Below, piece after piece: positions 50,936-59,787 of a DNA stretch of 64,000 bases. The stretch lies in contig JASJBI010000021.1 in assembly GCA_030066595.1 (NCBI GenBank), positions 40,995 through 104,994 of the forward strand, written 5' to 3'. The translations under genes were made by a program, and so were the position numbers. The notes beneath the pieces were generated by a model, which was not told where the DNA came from, ran no database searches, and worked only from the letters and a program-made list of their open reading frames with translations. Positions within the stretch are counted from its first letter, which is position 1. Every line of letters starts with the position of its first letter. Origin of the DNA: Alphaproteobacteria bacterium. Lineage in GTDB: Bacteria > Pseudomonadota > Alphaproteobacteria > JAJFFI01.

Positions 50936-52497
50936 ACCATCTCCTTGAGCTTGGCCTTGAGCAGCTTGCCGGTCGAGGTCGCGGGCAGCTCGGCCTTCAC
51001 GATGTACTCGGACGGGCGCTTGTAGGGCGCGAGTTCGGCCTCGACATAGGCGCGCAGCGCGTCCCCGTCGATCTCGCGGCCGGGCACGGGCTGGACGAAG
51101 GCGACGACCTCCTCGTTGCCCTCGACTGGACGTCCCACGACCGCGGCGAGCGCCACGTCCGGGTGGCTCGCCAGGACCGCTTCCACCTCGGGCGGATAGA
51201 CGTTGAAGCCCGAGCGGATGATCAGCTCTTTCAAGCGCCCGACGACGTAGAGCTCGCCCTCGGGCGAGAGCCGGCCCAGATCGCCGGTCTTGAGCCAGCC
51301 CTCCGGCGTGAGCACCTCGGCGGTCTGCTTGGGGTCGCGGTAGTAGCCTCTCATCACCAGCCGGCCGCGAGCCCAGATCTCGCCGACCTCGCCCTGCGGC
51401 AGGGCCGCGCCCTTCGGCCCGGCGATGCGCACCTCGACGTCCGGGAGCGGTGGGCCGCAGCTGTCGTCGCCGGAGGGCCGGTCGATTTCGGTGGTGGAGA
51501 TGGTCGGCGAGGTCTCGGTCTGGCCGTAGCCGTTGTGCAGCGGCCGGTGCCACATGGCCTCGACCCGCCGCTTGAGATCCACGTCCAGAGGCGCGCCGCC
51601 GGCGGAGATGTAGCGCAGCGCCGGCGCCGGCAGCGTCGCGCCCGTGGCGTCCACGAAGGCCATCAGCCGGGCGTAGATCTGCGGCACGCCCTGGAAGATG
51701 GTGATCCCGTCCTCGGCCAGCGCCCGGGCGACCTCCTCGGGCACGAAGCGGGGCACCAGGTCGAGGCGGGCGCCCTGATAGAGGCTGCCGAGCATCACCG
51801 AGCTCAAACCGAACACATGGCTCATGGGCAGCACCGCATAGACCCGGTCCGCCCGGGTGATGCCGCGGGTCTCGGAGCTGCGGCTCGCGAGGAACATCAG
51901 GTTGTCGTGGGTCAGCATCACGCCCTTGGGCGCGCCGGTCGTACCCGAGGTATAGATCAGCGCCCCCACCTGGTCGGCGGGATCGTCCGAGACCGGCTCC
52001 GGGTCGCCGCCGCCGCCCGAGGCCATGAGTGCGCCCAGCGGCTCAAGCGCCGGCTCCGGCGTTGCACCGTGCCGTGCCGCATGGGCCTCGGCATCCGGCG
52101 AGACGCCCGCGCAGTAGACCAGCGCCCCGGGCTTGCAGTGGTCGCGGATGGTGTCCACCTCCCGGGCCGAGAGGCGGGCGTTCAGGGGCACCGCCCAGGC
52201 CTTGAGCCGAACGGTGGCGAACAGGCTGATTGCGGCGGCCAGGCTGTTCTCCAACAGGATCATCACCCGGTCGCCGGGCCGCACCCCGTGGCGCGCCAGC
52301 AAATCCGCGACCCGATCCACCTCCGCCCTGAGCTGGGCAAAGCTGCGCGTGCCCAGCGGATCCGCGGCCGCGATCCCGTCCGGCGTTTCCGCGGCCCAAT
52401 GATCCAGGGGCTCGGTGATCCAGCGGAAGCGGTCGCGGGGCAGCGGTTCCGCCGGATCGCACGTCGCTGCGGGAGTCGGCTCCCGGCCGGGTGTCAC
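50932..52497 (-). CDS. Acyl-CoA synthetase (AMP-binding, ANL family)
   Basis: A 521-residue ligase that activates a carboxylic acid to its CoA thioester via an acyl-adenylate. Visible motifs are the P-loop LIYTSGTTGAPKGVM, YGQTETSP (A5), YYRDPKQTAE, LKTGDLGRLSPEGELYVVGRLKELIIRSGFNVYPPEVE (hinge and A8) and the catalytic lysine in PATSTGKLLK. It resembles medium/long-chain or malonyl-CoA ligases. It is coupled by a 4-base overlap to the upstream acyl-CoA dehydrogenase and faces the TRAP permease, suggesting an imported acid as substrate. Confidence 0.93.
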   Translation of the reverse strand: MTPGREPTPAATCDPAEPLPRDRFRWITEPLDHWAAETPDGIAAADPLGTRSFAQLRAEVDRVADLLARHGVRPGDRVMILLENSLAAAISLFATVRLKAWAVPLNARLSAREVDTIRDHCKPGALVYCAGVSPDAEAHAARHGATPEPALEPLGALMASGGGGDPEPVSDDPADQVGALIYTSGTTGAPKGVMLTHDNLMFLASRSSETRGITRADRVYAVLPMSHVFGLSSVMLGSLYQGARLDLVPRFVPEEVARALAEDGITIFQGVPQIYARLMAFVDATGATLPAPALRYISAGGAPLDVDLKRRVEAMWHRPLHNGYGQTETSPTISTTEIDRPSGDDSCGPPLPDVEVRIAGPKGAALPQGEVGEIWARGRLVMRGYYRDPKQTAEVLTPEGWLKTGDLGRLSPEGELYVVGRLKELIIRSGFNVYPPEVEAVLASHPDVALAAVVGRPVEGNEEVVAFVQPVPGREIDGDALRAYVEAELAPYKRPSEYIVKAELPATSTGKLLKAKLKEMV

Positions 52498-53651
52498 GCT
52501 TGCGCCTCCTTGAGCATCTCCCGCGCGATGATCAGCTGCTGGATCTGCGAGGTGCCCTCATAGATCCGGAACAGACGCACGTCGCGATAAAACCGTTCCA
52601 CGCTGTACTCTGCGATGTAGCCCGCGCCGCCGTGGATTTGCACCGCCCGGTCGGCCACCCGGCCGACCATCTCGGAGGCGAAGTACTTGCTCATGGCGGC
52701 GCGCTTGACCACCGGCTCGCCCGCGTCCTTGCGCCGGGCGGCGTCGCGGACCAGCGCTTCGGCCGCGGCGCACTCGGTCTCGCTGTCGGCCAGCATCGCC
52801 TGGATCAGCTGGAAGTCCGCGATGGGGCGGCCGAACTGCTTGCGCTCCATGGCGTAGGCGAGCGCGTCGTCGATCAGCCGGCGGGCCACGCCGACGCAGA
52901 CCGCGGCGATGTGCAGCCGGCCCCGGTCCAAGACCTTCATCGCGGTCTTGAAGCCCTGGCCTTCGACGCCGCCGATCAGCGCGTCGCCCGGCACCGGACA
53001 GTCCTCGAAGATCACGTCGCAGACATGGGCGCCCTTCTGGCCCATCTTCTTCTCCGCCTTGCCCAGCCGGATGCCTGGCGAGTCCGCGTCGACGACGAAG
53101 GCCGAGATGCCGCCCGCGCCGGGCGTGTCCGGGTCGGTCCGCGCCATCACCGTGAACAGGTTGGCGCGCGGCGCGTTGGTGATGTAGCGCTTGGTGCCGT
53201 TCAGCACATAGCCGTTGCCGCTGGGCAGCGCGGTGGTCCTGAGCGCCGCCGCGTCCGAGCCCGAATCCGGCTCGGTCAGGCAGAAGCAGCCGATGATGTC
53301 GCCCGACGCCATGCCGGGCAGATAGCGCCGTTTCTGCTCTTCGGTGCCGTCGATGACGATGCCCTGGCTGCCGATCCCCACATTGGTGCCGAACACGGAG
53401 CGGAAGGCGGGCGATGTGCGGCCCAGCACAATGGCGACGTCTGCTTCTTCGCTGACGGTCAAGCCGAGCCCGCCATAGTCCTCCGGGATGGTCAGGCCGA
53501 ACAGGCCCAGCTCCTTCATGTCCTTGACGATGTCCTCGGGCACGGCGTCGTCCGCGTCGACCTGGGCTTCGGCAGGCTTCAGCCGCTCGTCCACGAAACG
53601 GCCGACCGTGTCCAAAAGCTGCCCGAAAACGTCTGCGTCCAGCGCCATCAT
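52494..53651 (-). CDS. Acyl-CoA dehydrogenase
   Basis: The 385-residue protein has the ACAD fold: FAD-binding CFCLTEPDSGSDAAALRTTA, YVLNGTKRYITNAPRANLFTVMART, the helical domain with RRLIDDALAYAMERKQFGRPIADFQLIQ and the C-terminal YIAEYSVERFYRDVRLFRIYEGTSQIQQLIIAREML, in which the glutamate of YEGTS is the catalytic base. Its own start has GGAGGAA upstream. It oxidises a CoA ester made by the following ligase. The divergent gene across 331 bases is an ABC binding protein. Confidence 0.94.
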   Translation of the reverse strand: MMALDADVFGQLLDTVGRFVDERLKPAEAQVDADDAVPEDIVKDMKELGLFGLTIPEDYGGLGLTVSEEADVAIVLGRTSPAFRSVFGTNVGIGSQGIVIDGTEEQKRRYLPGMASGDIIGCFCLTEPDSGSDAAALRTTALPSGNGYVLNGTKRYITNAPRANLFTVMARTDPDTPGAGGISAFVVDADSPGIRLGKAEKKMGQKGAHVCDVIFEDCPVPGDALIGGVEGQGFKTAMKVLDRGRLHIAAVCVGVARRLIDDALAYAMERKQFGRPIADFQLIQAMLADSETECAAAEALVRDAARRKDAGEPVVKRAAMSKYFASEMVGRVADRAVQIHGGAGYIAEYSVERFYRDVRLFRIYEGTSQIQQLIIAREMLKEAQA

Positions 53652-53982
53652 TTCCTCCCCGCGATGTTGAAGCTGAGTATAGAAGCCCTACGTCGCGCGG
53701 CAACGTGCGGGAGCCCTTGCGGCCGCGTCCACTAACGCCGCAGGGCGTCCGACTATGCCGAATCGGCAAAGCAGATATCTCAACAATTTCAGGCGAGAAA
53801 CCTGACTGCGTACAGTAAGGTACTGCGAGGGGGGAGGACTTCCCCACGGTCGAAGACGAAGTCATGCAGCGTCTCATCGTCGCGAACCGCATATCAAATG
53901 CGGGCCGGCGCGGAGAAGCAGTGAGCGCCGTGGCCGGGGTTTCCCCGCGACGATCGCCAAAGCGAGTGAAGGAGGAAAGGCA
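53652..53982. other. Divergent intergenic region with several short dyads
   Basis: No gene is apparent. The stretch contains TGCCGA-A-TCGGCA (53756-53768), ACGCC/GGCGT (53735-53748) and CAGTA/TACTG (53813-53825). These may include operators for the acyl-CoA dehydrogenase/ligase unit or the ABC importer, but no regulator gene lies next to them. A GGAGGAAAGG ribosome site ends the region. Confidence 0.45.
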
Positions 53983-55317
53983 ATGGACAAGAAGTCGTTG
54001 ACCCGGAGGCTTGGACGGCCCGTTCTGGGGACGGTTGCGGCCCTCGCGATGACCGCGGGCATGCTGGGCACAGGCCCCGCCAAGGCGGCCGAGAGCTTCA
54101 AGATCGGCGTCGTCACGTTCCTGTCGGGCGGTGCGGCCGAGAGCTTCGGCGTGCCGGCCTGGAACGGCGGCAAACTGTTGATCGAGGCGCTCAACCGGGG
54201 CGGTGAGGTGCCGGCGCCCTACGACAAGAAGGGCTTCGGCGGCATGACCATCGAGTATGTGCTGGTCGACGAAGCCGGCGGCGCCACCAAGCAGGTCCAG
54301 GAGTTCCGCAATCTGGTCCAGCGCGAGAAGGTGGACGCGGTGCTGGGATATGTCAGCTCGGGCGACTGCCTGGCCGTTCCGCCGGTGGCGGACGAGCTCA
54401 AGGCGTTCTTGATCTTGTACGACTGTGGCACGCCACGCGTCTTCGAGGAAGCCTCCTACACCTATGTCTTCCGGACGGCGGCCCATGCGGCAATGGATAA
54501 CATCTCGCTGGCCCGCTACATGAAATCCAAGGGCATCGAGGCCAAATACTTCGCCGGCATCAATCAGGACTACGCCTGGGGCCAGGATTCCTGGGCCGAC
54601 TTCGTGGCGTCGATGAGCGTCATCCAGCCGGGCGCCAAGGTCAAGACGGCCTTGTTCCCGAAGATCTTCGCCGGGCAGTACGGAACCGAGATTTCCGCGC
54701 TCATGCGCGAGAAGCCCGACCTGGTGCATTCCAGCCTGTGGGGCGGCGATCTGCAGGCCTTCGTCTTGCAGGCTGGCGCGCGCGGCTTGTTCAAGCGCGC
54801 TCAGGTGGCGTTTTCGGCCGGCGACCATGTGATTCCGCAGCTCGGCAACAAAATGCCGGACGGCATCATTCTCGGCGCCCGGGGCGTGAACGGCCTTGCC
54901 GCCAAAGCCAGGCCCAATGCCCTGACCACGTGGTTCTGGGATGCCTATACCAAGGAATACAAGGTCTTCCCGGTCCAGGCCCCGTTCCGCATGGTACAGG
55001 GGCTCCTGGGCCTCAAGACCGCGGTCGAGAAGGCCATGGTCGCGAATGGCGGCAAGAAGCCCAACGCCGAGGAACTCGCCGCGGCGATGAAGGGCCTCGA
55101 ATGGGACGCGCCCTCCGGCCGTATCCAGATGACGCTGGGCGGCGGCCATCAGGCGATCCAGCCCAATGCGATCGGCCGGACCAAATGGGATACGGCCAAG
55201 GGCGAGATGACCCTGATCGACGTCGAGTACTATGCGGCCGAATGCGTGAACCCGCCGGACGGCACCAAGGCGGTCGACTGGATCAAGGCAGGCTTCCCGG
55301 GCGCCAAGTGCAAGTGA
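53983..55317 (+). CDS. Branched-chain-type ABC substrate-binding protein
   Basis: The 444-residue binding protein has a signal peptide (LGTVAALAMTAGMLGTGPAKAA before ESFKIG) and the Leu/Ile/Val-binding (periplasmic type I) fold, with FKIGVVTFLSGGAAESFGVPAWNGGKLLIEALN, DEAGGATKQVQEFRNLVQREKVDAVLGYVSSGDCLAV and AGINQDYAWGQDSWADF. It heads a five-gene Liv-type importer. Since a CoA ligase, kinase and dehydrogenase follow, a carboxylic acid rather than an amino acid is the likely ligand. Confidence 0.93.
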   Translation: MDKKSLTRRLGRPVLGTVAALAMTAGMLGTGPAKAAESFKIGVVTFLSGGAAESFGVPAWNGGKLLIEALNRGGEVPAPYDKKGFGGMTIEYVLVDEAGGATKQVQEFRNLVQREKVDAVLGYVSSGDCLAVPPVADELKAFLILYDCGTPRVFEEASYTYVFRTAAHAAMDNISLARYMKSKGIEAKYFAGINQDYAWGQDSWADFVASMSVIQPGAKVKTALFPKIFAGQYGTEISALMREKPDLVHSSLWGGDLQAFVLQAGARGLFKRAQVAFSAGDHVIPQLGNKMPDGIILGARGVNGLAAKARPNALTTWFWDAYTKEYKVFPVQAPFRMVQGLLGLKTAVEKAMVANGGKKPNAEELAAAMKGLEWDAPSGRIQMTLGGGHQAIQPNAIGRTKWDTAKGEMTLIDVEYYAAECVNPPDGTKAVDWIKAGFPGAKCK

Positions 55318-55417
55318 CGCGCACATCGGCTTGATCGTCATTCAGGGGTGACCACCTCCGCCACAGGCCGGCGGGGGTGGCCTGCCCATTCCCTGGTCGC
55401 GAGCTGACGAGACCGCG

Positions 55418-56320
55418 ATGGAGCTATTCGCAGTCATCCTGGTCGACGGCCTCATCTACGGCGCATGGCTCTTCATCGTGTCGGTGGGGCTGACGCTGGT
55501 CTTCGGCGTTCTCAATATCCTGAACTTGGCCCACGGCAGCCTTTATGCCGTCGGCGCCTATACGACCGCGAGCGCAGTGGGCGCTTACTTCGCTTTCGGC
55601 GGCGACGGGTTTCCGATCGGCAGTTACGCGGTCATGATCATCGCCGCGGTTCTGGTGGCAATCGTCATCGGCCCGCTGCTCGAGCGCGGCCTGCTGCGGC
55701 ACTTCTATGGCCGAGACGAGGTCCTGGCGGTGCTGGTGACCTATGGCGTCTTTCTGATTCTGGAAGACGTCATGAAGCTCATCTGGGGCGTCGACCCTTA
55801 TTTCGTCTACCAGCCCTATGACCTGTTGGGGAGCGTCGAGGTCGGGCCCTTGTACTATGTCTCCTACGATTTTCTCGTCATCGCCGTCGCGATCATCGTC
55901 GGCCTTCTGGTGTGGTTCGTGATCAATCGCACGCGCCAGGGCAAGGTGGTTCTGGCGGTCATCCACGATCGCGAGATGAGCCAGGCGATGGGCGTGAACG
56001 TCGACCGCGTTTTCATGGCCGCCTTCGCCGCGGGCGTCTTTCTCGCTGCCCTGGGCGGCGCCCTGACGGCGCCGATGATCTCGGTCTCGCCGGGCATCAG
56101 CGTCAACGTCATCATACTCGCCTTCGCCGTGGTCATCATCGGCGGCCTCGGCAGCATCGAGGGCGCGGCGATCGGCGCGGTCGTCGTCGGCGTCGCGCGC
56201 GCGGCCTCGGTCCACCTGCTGCCGGAGGCGGAGCTGTTCATCATCTATCTCGTGATGGCCGCCGTGCTGGTGTTCCGGCCCGAGGGATTGTTCCAGAAGA
56301 CCCAGGCGAGGAAGATATGA
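55418..56320 (+). CDS. Branched-chain-type ABC transporter permease (LivH-like)
   Basis: A 300-residue permease with eight or so helices. The N-terminal ILVDGLIYGAWLFIVSVGLTLVFGVLNILNLAHGSLYAVGAY and the conserved QAMGVNVDRVFMAAFAAGVFLAALGGALTAPMISVSPGI plus VIIGGLGSIEGAAIGAVVVGV are LivH family hallmarks. A GGCCTGCCC-rich leader of 100 bases separates it from the binding-protein gene. Its stop overlaps the next start by four bases. Confidence 0.93.
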   Translation: MELFAVILVDGLIYGAWLFIVSVGLTLVFGVLNILNLAHGSLYAVGAYTTASAVGAYFAFGGDGFPIGSYAVMIIAAVLVAIVIGPLLERGLLRHFYGRDEVLAVLVTYGVFLILEDVMKLIWGVDPYFVYQPYDLLGSVEVGPLYYVSYDFLVIAVAIIVGLLVWFVINRTRQGKVVLAVIHDREMSQAMGVNVDRVFMAAFAAGVFLAALGGALTAPMISVSPGISVNVIILAFAVVIIGGLGSIEGAAIGAVVVGVARAASVHLLPEAELFIIYLVMAAVLVFRPEGLFQKTQARKI

Positions 56321-57267
56321 CCCTGCTTCGCTCGGTGCCGGCGGCCAGCGCCCTCGCCTTCGCGGCGCTCGTCTTGGCCGGGTTCGTGCTGCCCGATTGG
56401 GCGATGTTCCTGGTCACCATGGCCTTCGCCAAGGGGCTCGTGGCGCTCGGCATCGTCGGCCTGATGCGGGGCGGGTTGGTGTCCTTCGGGCAGGGGCTGT
56501 ATTTCTGCATCGGCGCCTACGTCTCGGGTCTCATGGCCAACTGGACGGGCATCACCGACATCTTTCTGCTCAGCCTGCTGGGCGTGTTGGCGGCCGGCGC
56601 GATCGGCACGATCTTTGGGCCGCTGTTGGCGAACTACCGCGGTATCTTCTTCGCCATGCTGTCGCTCTCGCTCTCCATGATCCTCTATGGCGCGCTCTCG
56701 AAGATGACCACGCTGGGCGGCACCGACGGGCTCAACGTCGCGGCGCCGACCTTCCTGGGCTACGCCCCCGAAGGGCGTCCGCTGGGACTCGCGCTCTATC
56801 TCTACACCAGCGCCATCGTTGTCCTGGTTGGCGGTCTCATGCGCGGCCTGTTCAATTCGCAGCGGGGGCTGATCGCGCTCGCCATCCGAGACAACGAGCT
56901 GCGCATCGAATACTTGGGCGCCTCGGTGCGCACGGCGATGGCCATCAACTATGTCATAGCGGCCGTCCTGGGCGGGCTCGGCGGCGTCATCTCGGGCCTG
57001 GCCATCGGCCATGTCGATCCGGAGTTCTCGTTCTGGACGACGTCGGGCGAGTTCGTGTTCGTCGCCATCCTGAGCGGCTATCTCTCGATTCCCGCCGTGT
57101 TCGTCGGTTCGATCCTGCTCGAGGTCGTGCGCTCGTTCTCCAACCTGTACTTTCCGAATACCTGGCAACTTGCGCTCGGCATCTTCTTGCTGCTGGTCAT
57201 CGTGCTGTTGCCGCGGGGTCTCGGGTCCCTGACGTTGCGCCGGCGCAAGGCAAAGGAGCAGGCATGA
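56317..57267 (+). CDS. Branched-chain-type ABC transporter permease (LivM-like)
   Basis: This 316-residue permease begins at ATG 56317 inside the LivH stop. It shows LVALGIVGLMRGGLVSFGQGLYFCIGAYVSGL, NYRGIFFAMLSLSLSMILYGALSKMT and the coupling region RTAMAINYVIAAVLGGLGGVISGLAIGHVDPEFSFW, characteristic of LivM. It pairs with the LivH-like protein to form the membrane channel. Its stop overlaps the start of the ATPase by four bases. Confidence 0.93.
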   Translation: MTLLRSVPAASALAFAALVLAGFVLPDWAMFLVTMAFAKGLVALGIVGLMRGGLVSFGQGLYFCIGAYVSGLMANWTGITDIFLLSLLGVLAAGAIGTIFGPLLANYRGIFFAMLSLSLSMILYGALSKMTTLGGTDGLNVAAPTFLGYAPEGRPLGLALYLYTSAIVVLVGGLMRGLFNSQRGLIALAIRDNELRIEYLGASVRTAMAINYVIAAVLGGLGGVISGLAIGHVDPEFSFWTTSGEFVFVAILSGYLSIPAVFVGSILLEVVRSFSNLYFPNTWQLALGIFLLLVIVLLPRGLGSLTLRRRKAKEQA

Positions 57268-58013
57268 GCGAACTGGCGCTCGAGGCGGAGGCCTTGCACA
57301 AGCGGTTCGGCGCGATTTCGGCGGCGGAGGGCATCACCATGGGCGTCCCCAAGGGTGCGATCTGGAGCCTCATCGGATCGAACGGCGCCGGCAAGACCAC
57401 CTTCGTCAATATGGTCACCGGCTATGTGAAGCCCGATCACGGCCGCATCGCCTTCGAGGGGCGCGACATCACCCGGTTGTCGCCGCGCCAGATCACCCGT
57501 CTCGGAATTCGCCGCTCGTTTCAAATACCGCAGCTTTGTGCCGGGCTCAGCGTGCTCGAGAACATGCTGATCTCGTTGACGATCAACGGGGAACACCCGC
57601 CGTCCTTTTGGCGGCCGGCCTCGCACGCCACCGAGGTCGACCGGGCGATAGACATTCTCGAGCGGTTCCGCATCGCCGACTACCGTGACCGGCTGATGGG
57701 CGAGCTGCCGGCAGGCGTGCGCAAGTTGCTCGACATCGCCATGGCGATGTCCGGGCATCCGCGCGTTATGCTGCTGGACGAACCGACCAGCGGCGTTGCA
57801 GCAGAAGAGAAATACCCGATCATGGATCTGGTAATGGAGGCGCTTTCGGCGGAGGAGGTGACCATCCTGTTCGTCGAGCACGACATGGACATCGTGACGC
57901 GCTATTCGCAGCGCGTGCTCGCCTTTTATGACGGCCGTATCATCGCTGACGACGCCCCGGACGAGGTGCTCGCCGACCCGGACGTGCAGCGCTACGTGAC
58001 CGGAGAGCTCTGA
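57264..58013 (+). CDS. Branched-chain-type ABC transporter ATPase (LivG-like)
   Basis: The 249-residue ATPase has Walker A GSNGAGKTT, the Q-loop RRSFQIPQLCAGLSV, a divergent signature (ELPAGVRKLLDIAMAM instead of LSGGQ), Walker B VMLLDEPTSGV and the switch histidine in FVEHDMDIV. The C-terminal tail DDAPDEVLADPDVQRYVTGEL fits LivG, though the central insertion of typical LivG proteins is short. It acts with the LivF-like subunit, whose GTG start lies two bases beyond its stop. Confidence 0.92.
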   Translation: MSELALEAEALHKRFGAISAAEGITMGVPKGAIWSLIGSNGAGKTTFVNMVTGYVKPDHGRIAFEGRDITRLSPRQITRLGIRRSFQIPQLCAGLSVLENMLISLTINGEHPPSFWRPASHATEVDRAIDILERFRIADYRDRLMGELPAGVRKLLDIAMAMSGHPRVMLLDEPTSGVAAEEKYPIMDLVMEALSAEEVTILFVEHDMDIVTRYSQRVLAFYDGRIIADDAPDEVLADPDVQRYVTGEL

Positions 58014-58015
58014 CC

Positions 58016-58690
58016 GTGCTGGCGCTCGAGCAGGTCGAGGTCACGATCCAGTCGGCGCCCATCCTGCGCGGCCTGTCCTTGTCCGCCGCGGAGGGCGAAC
58101 TGGTCGGCCTGGTCGGCCGCAACGGGGCCGGCAAGACGACCACCATGCGCACGATCATGGGCTTGGCTAAGCTCAGGGCGGGACGGGTGCTGATTGAGGG
58201 CGAGGATGTCACCGGCCTCTCCGCCCACCGCCGCAATACGCTCGGTCTTGGCTACATGCCCGAAGACCGCCGCTTGGTGCCCCAGCTCACGGTCGACGAA
58301 AACATGGAGCTGCCCGCCTGGGTCAATCCCGGAATCGACCGCACCGCGACGCTCGCCTTCATTCACGAGTTGATGCCCGAACTCGCGGCGATGCGCGATC
58401 GCAAGGCCATGCTGCTTTCGGGCGGCCAGCAAAAGATGGTGGCGCTGGGACGGGCGTTGATGGCGGGCACCAAGCTGCTGCTGCTCGACGAGCCCTTCGA
58501 AGGGGTGGCGCCGGCGCTCGCGCTGCGACTGTCGGAAGTGATCGCGGCGTTGCGCCAGGAGCGGCGATCCGTCCTGATCGCCCAGTCCGAGCTTACCCAT
58601 TCGACGGCCTTCCTCGACCGGCAATATGTCATCGAGCGCGGCGCGATCATACGCGAAGAGACGGGCGCCGACGTCGCGGCGGCGGGCTAG
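58016..58690 (+). CDS. Branched-chain-type ABC transporter ATPase (LivF-like)
   Basis: A 224-residue ATPase starting at GTG 58016. Walker A is GRNGAGKTTTM, the Q-loop region LGYMPEDRRLVPQLTVDENM, the signature LSGGQQKMVALGRAL, Walker B LLLLDEPFEGVAP and the switch region IAQSELTHS, where the usual histidine is replaced by Gln-Ser-Glu sequence as in some LivF proteins. The product completes the importer. Two bases separate its stop from the kinase gene, linking transport with the catabolic genes. Confidence 0.92.
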   Translation: MLALEQVEVTIQSAPILRGLSLSAAEGELVGLVGRNGAGKTTTMRTIMGLAKLRAGRVLIEGEDVTGLSAHRRNTLGLGYMPEDRRLVPQLTVDENMELPAWVNPGIDRTATLAFIHELMPELAAMRDRKAMLLSGGQQKMVALGRALMAGTKLLLLDEPFEGVAPALALRLSEVIAALRQERRSVLIAQSELTHSTAFLDRQYVIERGAIIREETGADVAAAG

Positions 58691-58692
58691 CG

Positions 58693-59733
58693 ATGGGCGA
58701 TCCCGGGACCAGCACAGCGGTCGACGCGCCGCTCCACTTCGACCCGGCCCCACTCGAAGCCTATCTTCGGGTCGCGCTGCCGGCGCTGCGCGGCACCATG
58801 CGGGTCGAACTCATCAGCGGCGGTCAGTCCAATCCCACGTTTTTCCTTACATTCGACAACCGGGAGCTGGTGCTGCGCAAGCAGCCGCCGGGGGAGCTCC
58901 TGCCCTCGGCGCACGCCGTCGACCGCGAATACCGCGTCATGACCGCGCTGGCCGAGACTGACGTGCCGGTGCCACGCACCCTGTTGTTCTGCGCGGACAG
59001 GACTGTGACGGGGACGCCCTTCTACGTCATGGAGCGCCTGCCCGGCCGGGTCTTCCACGACTCGACCCTGCCCGGCGTTACCGCCAAGGAGCGGTCGGCC
59101 ATGTACGATTCCATGAACGACGTCATGGCGCGCCTGCACATGGTCAACTGGCAGGCGGTCGGGCTGGGCGACTACGGAAAGCCCGGCAACTACTTCGCGC
59201 GCCAGATCAACCGCTGGACCCGGCAGTGGCAGTCGTCCCGTACGCGCGACATTCCCGAGATCGACCGCCTGATCGAGTGGCTGCCGGCGCACATTCCGCC
59301 CGGCGACGAGACGACGATCTGCCACGGCGATTACCGTATCGGCAACTTGATGTTCCACCCCACAGAGCCGCGCGTCGTCGGGGTGCTCGACTGGGAGCTC
59401 TCGACCCTGGGCCATCCCCTGGCGGACGTGGCCTTCAACTGCATCGTCTACCATTCCACCCCCGAGGAATATGGCGGCATCCGCGGGCTGGATCTGGCGG
59501 CGCTCGGGATTCCGTCCGAAGAGGACTATCTCGCCCGCTATTGCGACCGGACCGGGCGCGCCGACAGCATCACCGGGTTTCATTTGGCCTTCGCCTTGTT
59601 CCGCTTTGCCGTTATTTTCGAAGGCATTGCGGCGCGGGCCAAGATCGGCACCGCCGCCGGCAGCAACGCCGAAGACGTCGGCAAGTTGAGCGTCGTTTTC
59701 GCCCGGCGCGCCTGCGAGATGATCGACGACTAG
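58693..59733 (+). CDS. Phosphotransferase-family (APH-like) kinase, ACAD10/11- and LvaA-like
   Basis: The 346-residue protein has a choline/aminoglycoside-kinase fold: nucleotide loop region ISGGQSNPTFFLTFDNRELVLRKQPPGELLPSAHAVDREYRV, PFYVMERLPGRVF, the catalytic HGDYRIGNLMFHP, and the metal-binding VLDWELSTLGHPLADVAFNCIVYH. These motifs are like the N-terminal kinase of human ACAD11 and LvaA of Pseudomonas putida, which phosphorylate the 4-hydroxyl of acyl-CoA. The following gene encodes the matching acyl-CoA dehydrogenase. The specific acid is unknown. Confidence 0.87.
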   Translation: MGDPGTSTAVDAPLHFDPAPLEAYLRVALPALRGTMRVELISGGQSNPTFFLTFDNRELVLRKQPPGELLPSAHAVDREYRVMTALAETDVPVPRTLLFCADRTVTGTPFYVMERLPGRVFHDSTLPGVTAKERSAMYDSMNDVMARLHMVNWQAVGLGDYGKPGNYFARQINRWTRQWQSSRTRDIPEIDRLIEWLPAHIPPGDETTICHGDYRIGNLMFHPTEPRVVGVLDWELSTLGHPLADVAFNCIVYHSTPEEYGGIRGLDLAALGIPSEEDYLARYCDRTGRADSITGFHLAFALFRFAVIFEGIAARAKIGTAAGSNAEDVGKLSVVFARRACEMIDD

Positions 59734-59787
59734 GATCGGCGTGCGGCCGGCCTGCGCCGCACCGGGCCAGGGAGAAGGACAAGAAAG

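Noticed and set aside
52558..55341. Very long minus-strand frames (more than 500 codons) opposite pheT, thrS, TRAP and acyl-CoA dehydrogenase genes
   Set aside because: They are frames opposite well-defined genes in high-GC DNA, rich in Arg, Gly, Pro and His, and lack any recognisable domain.
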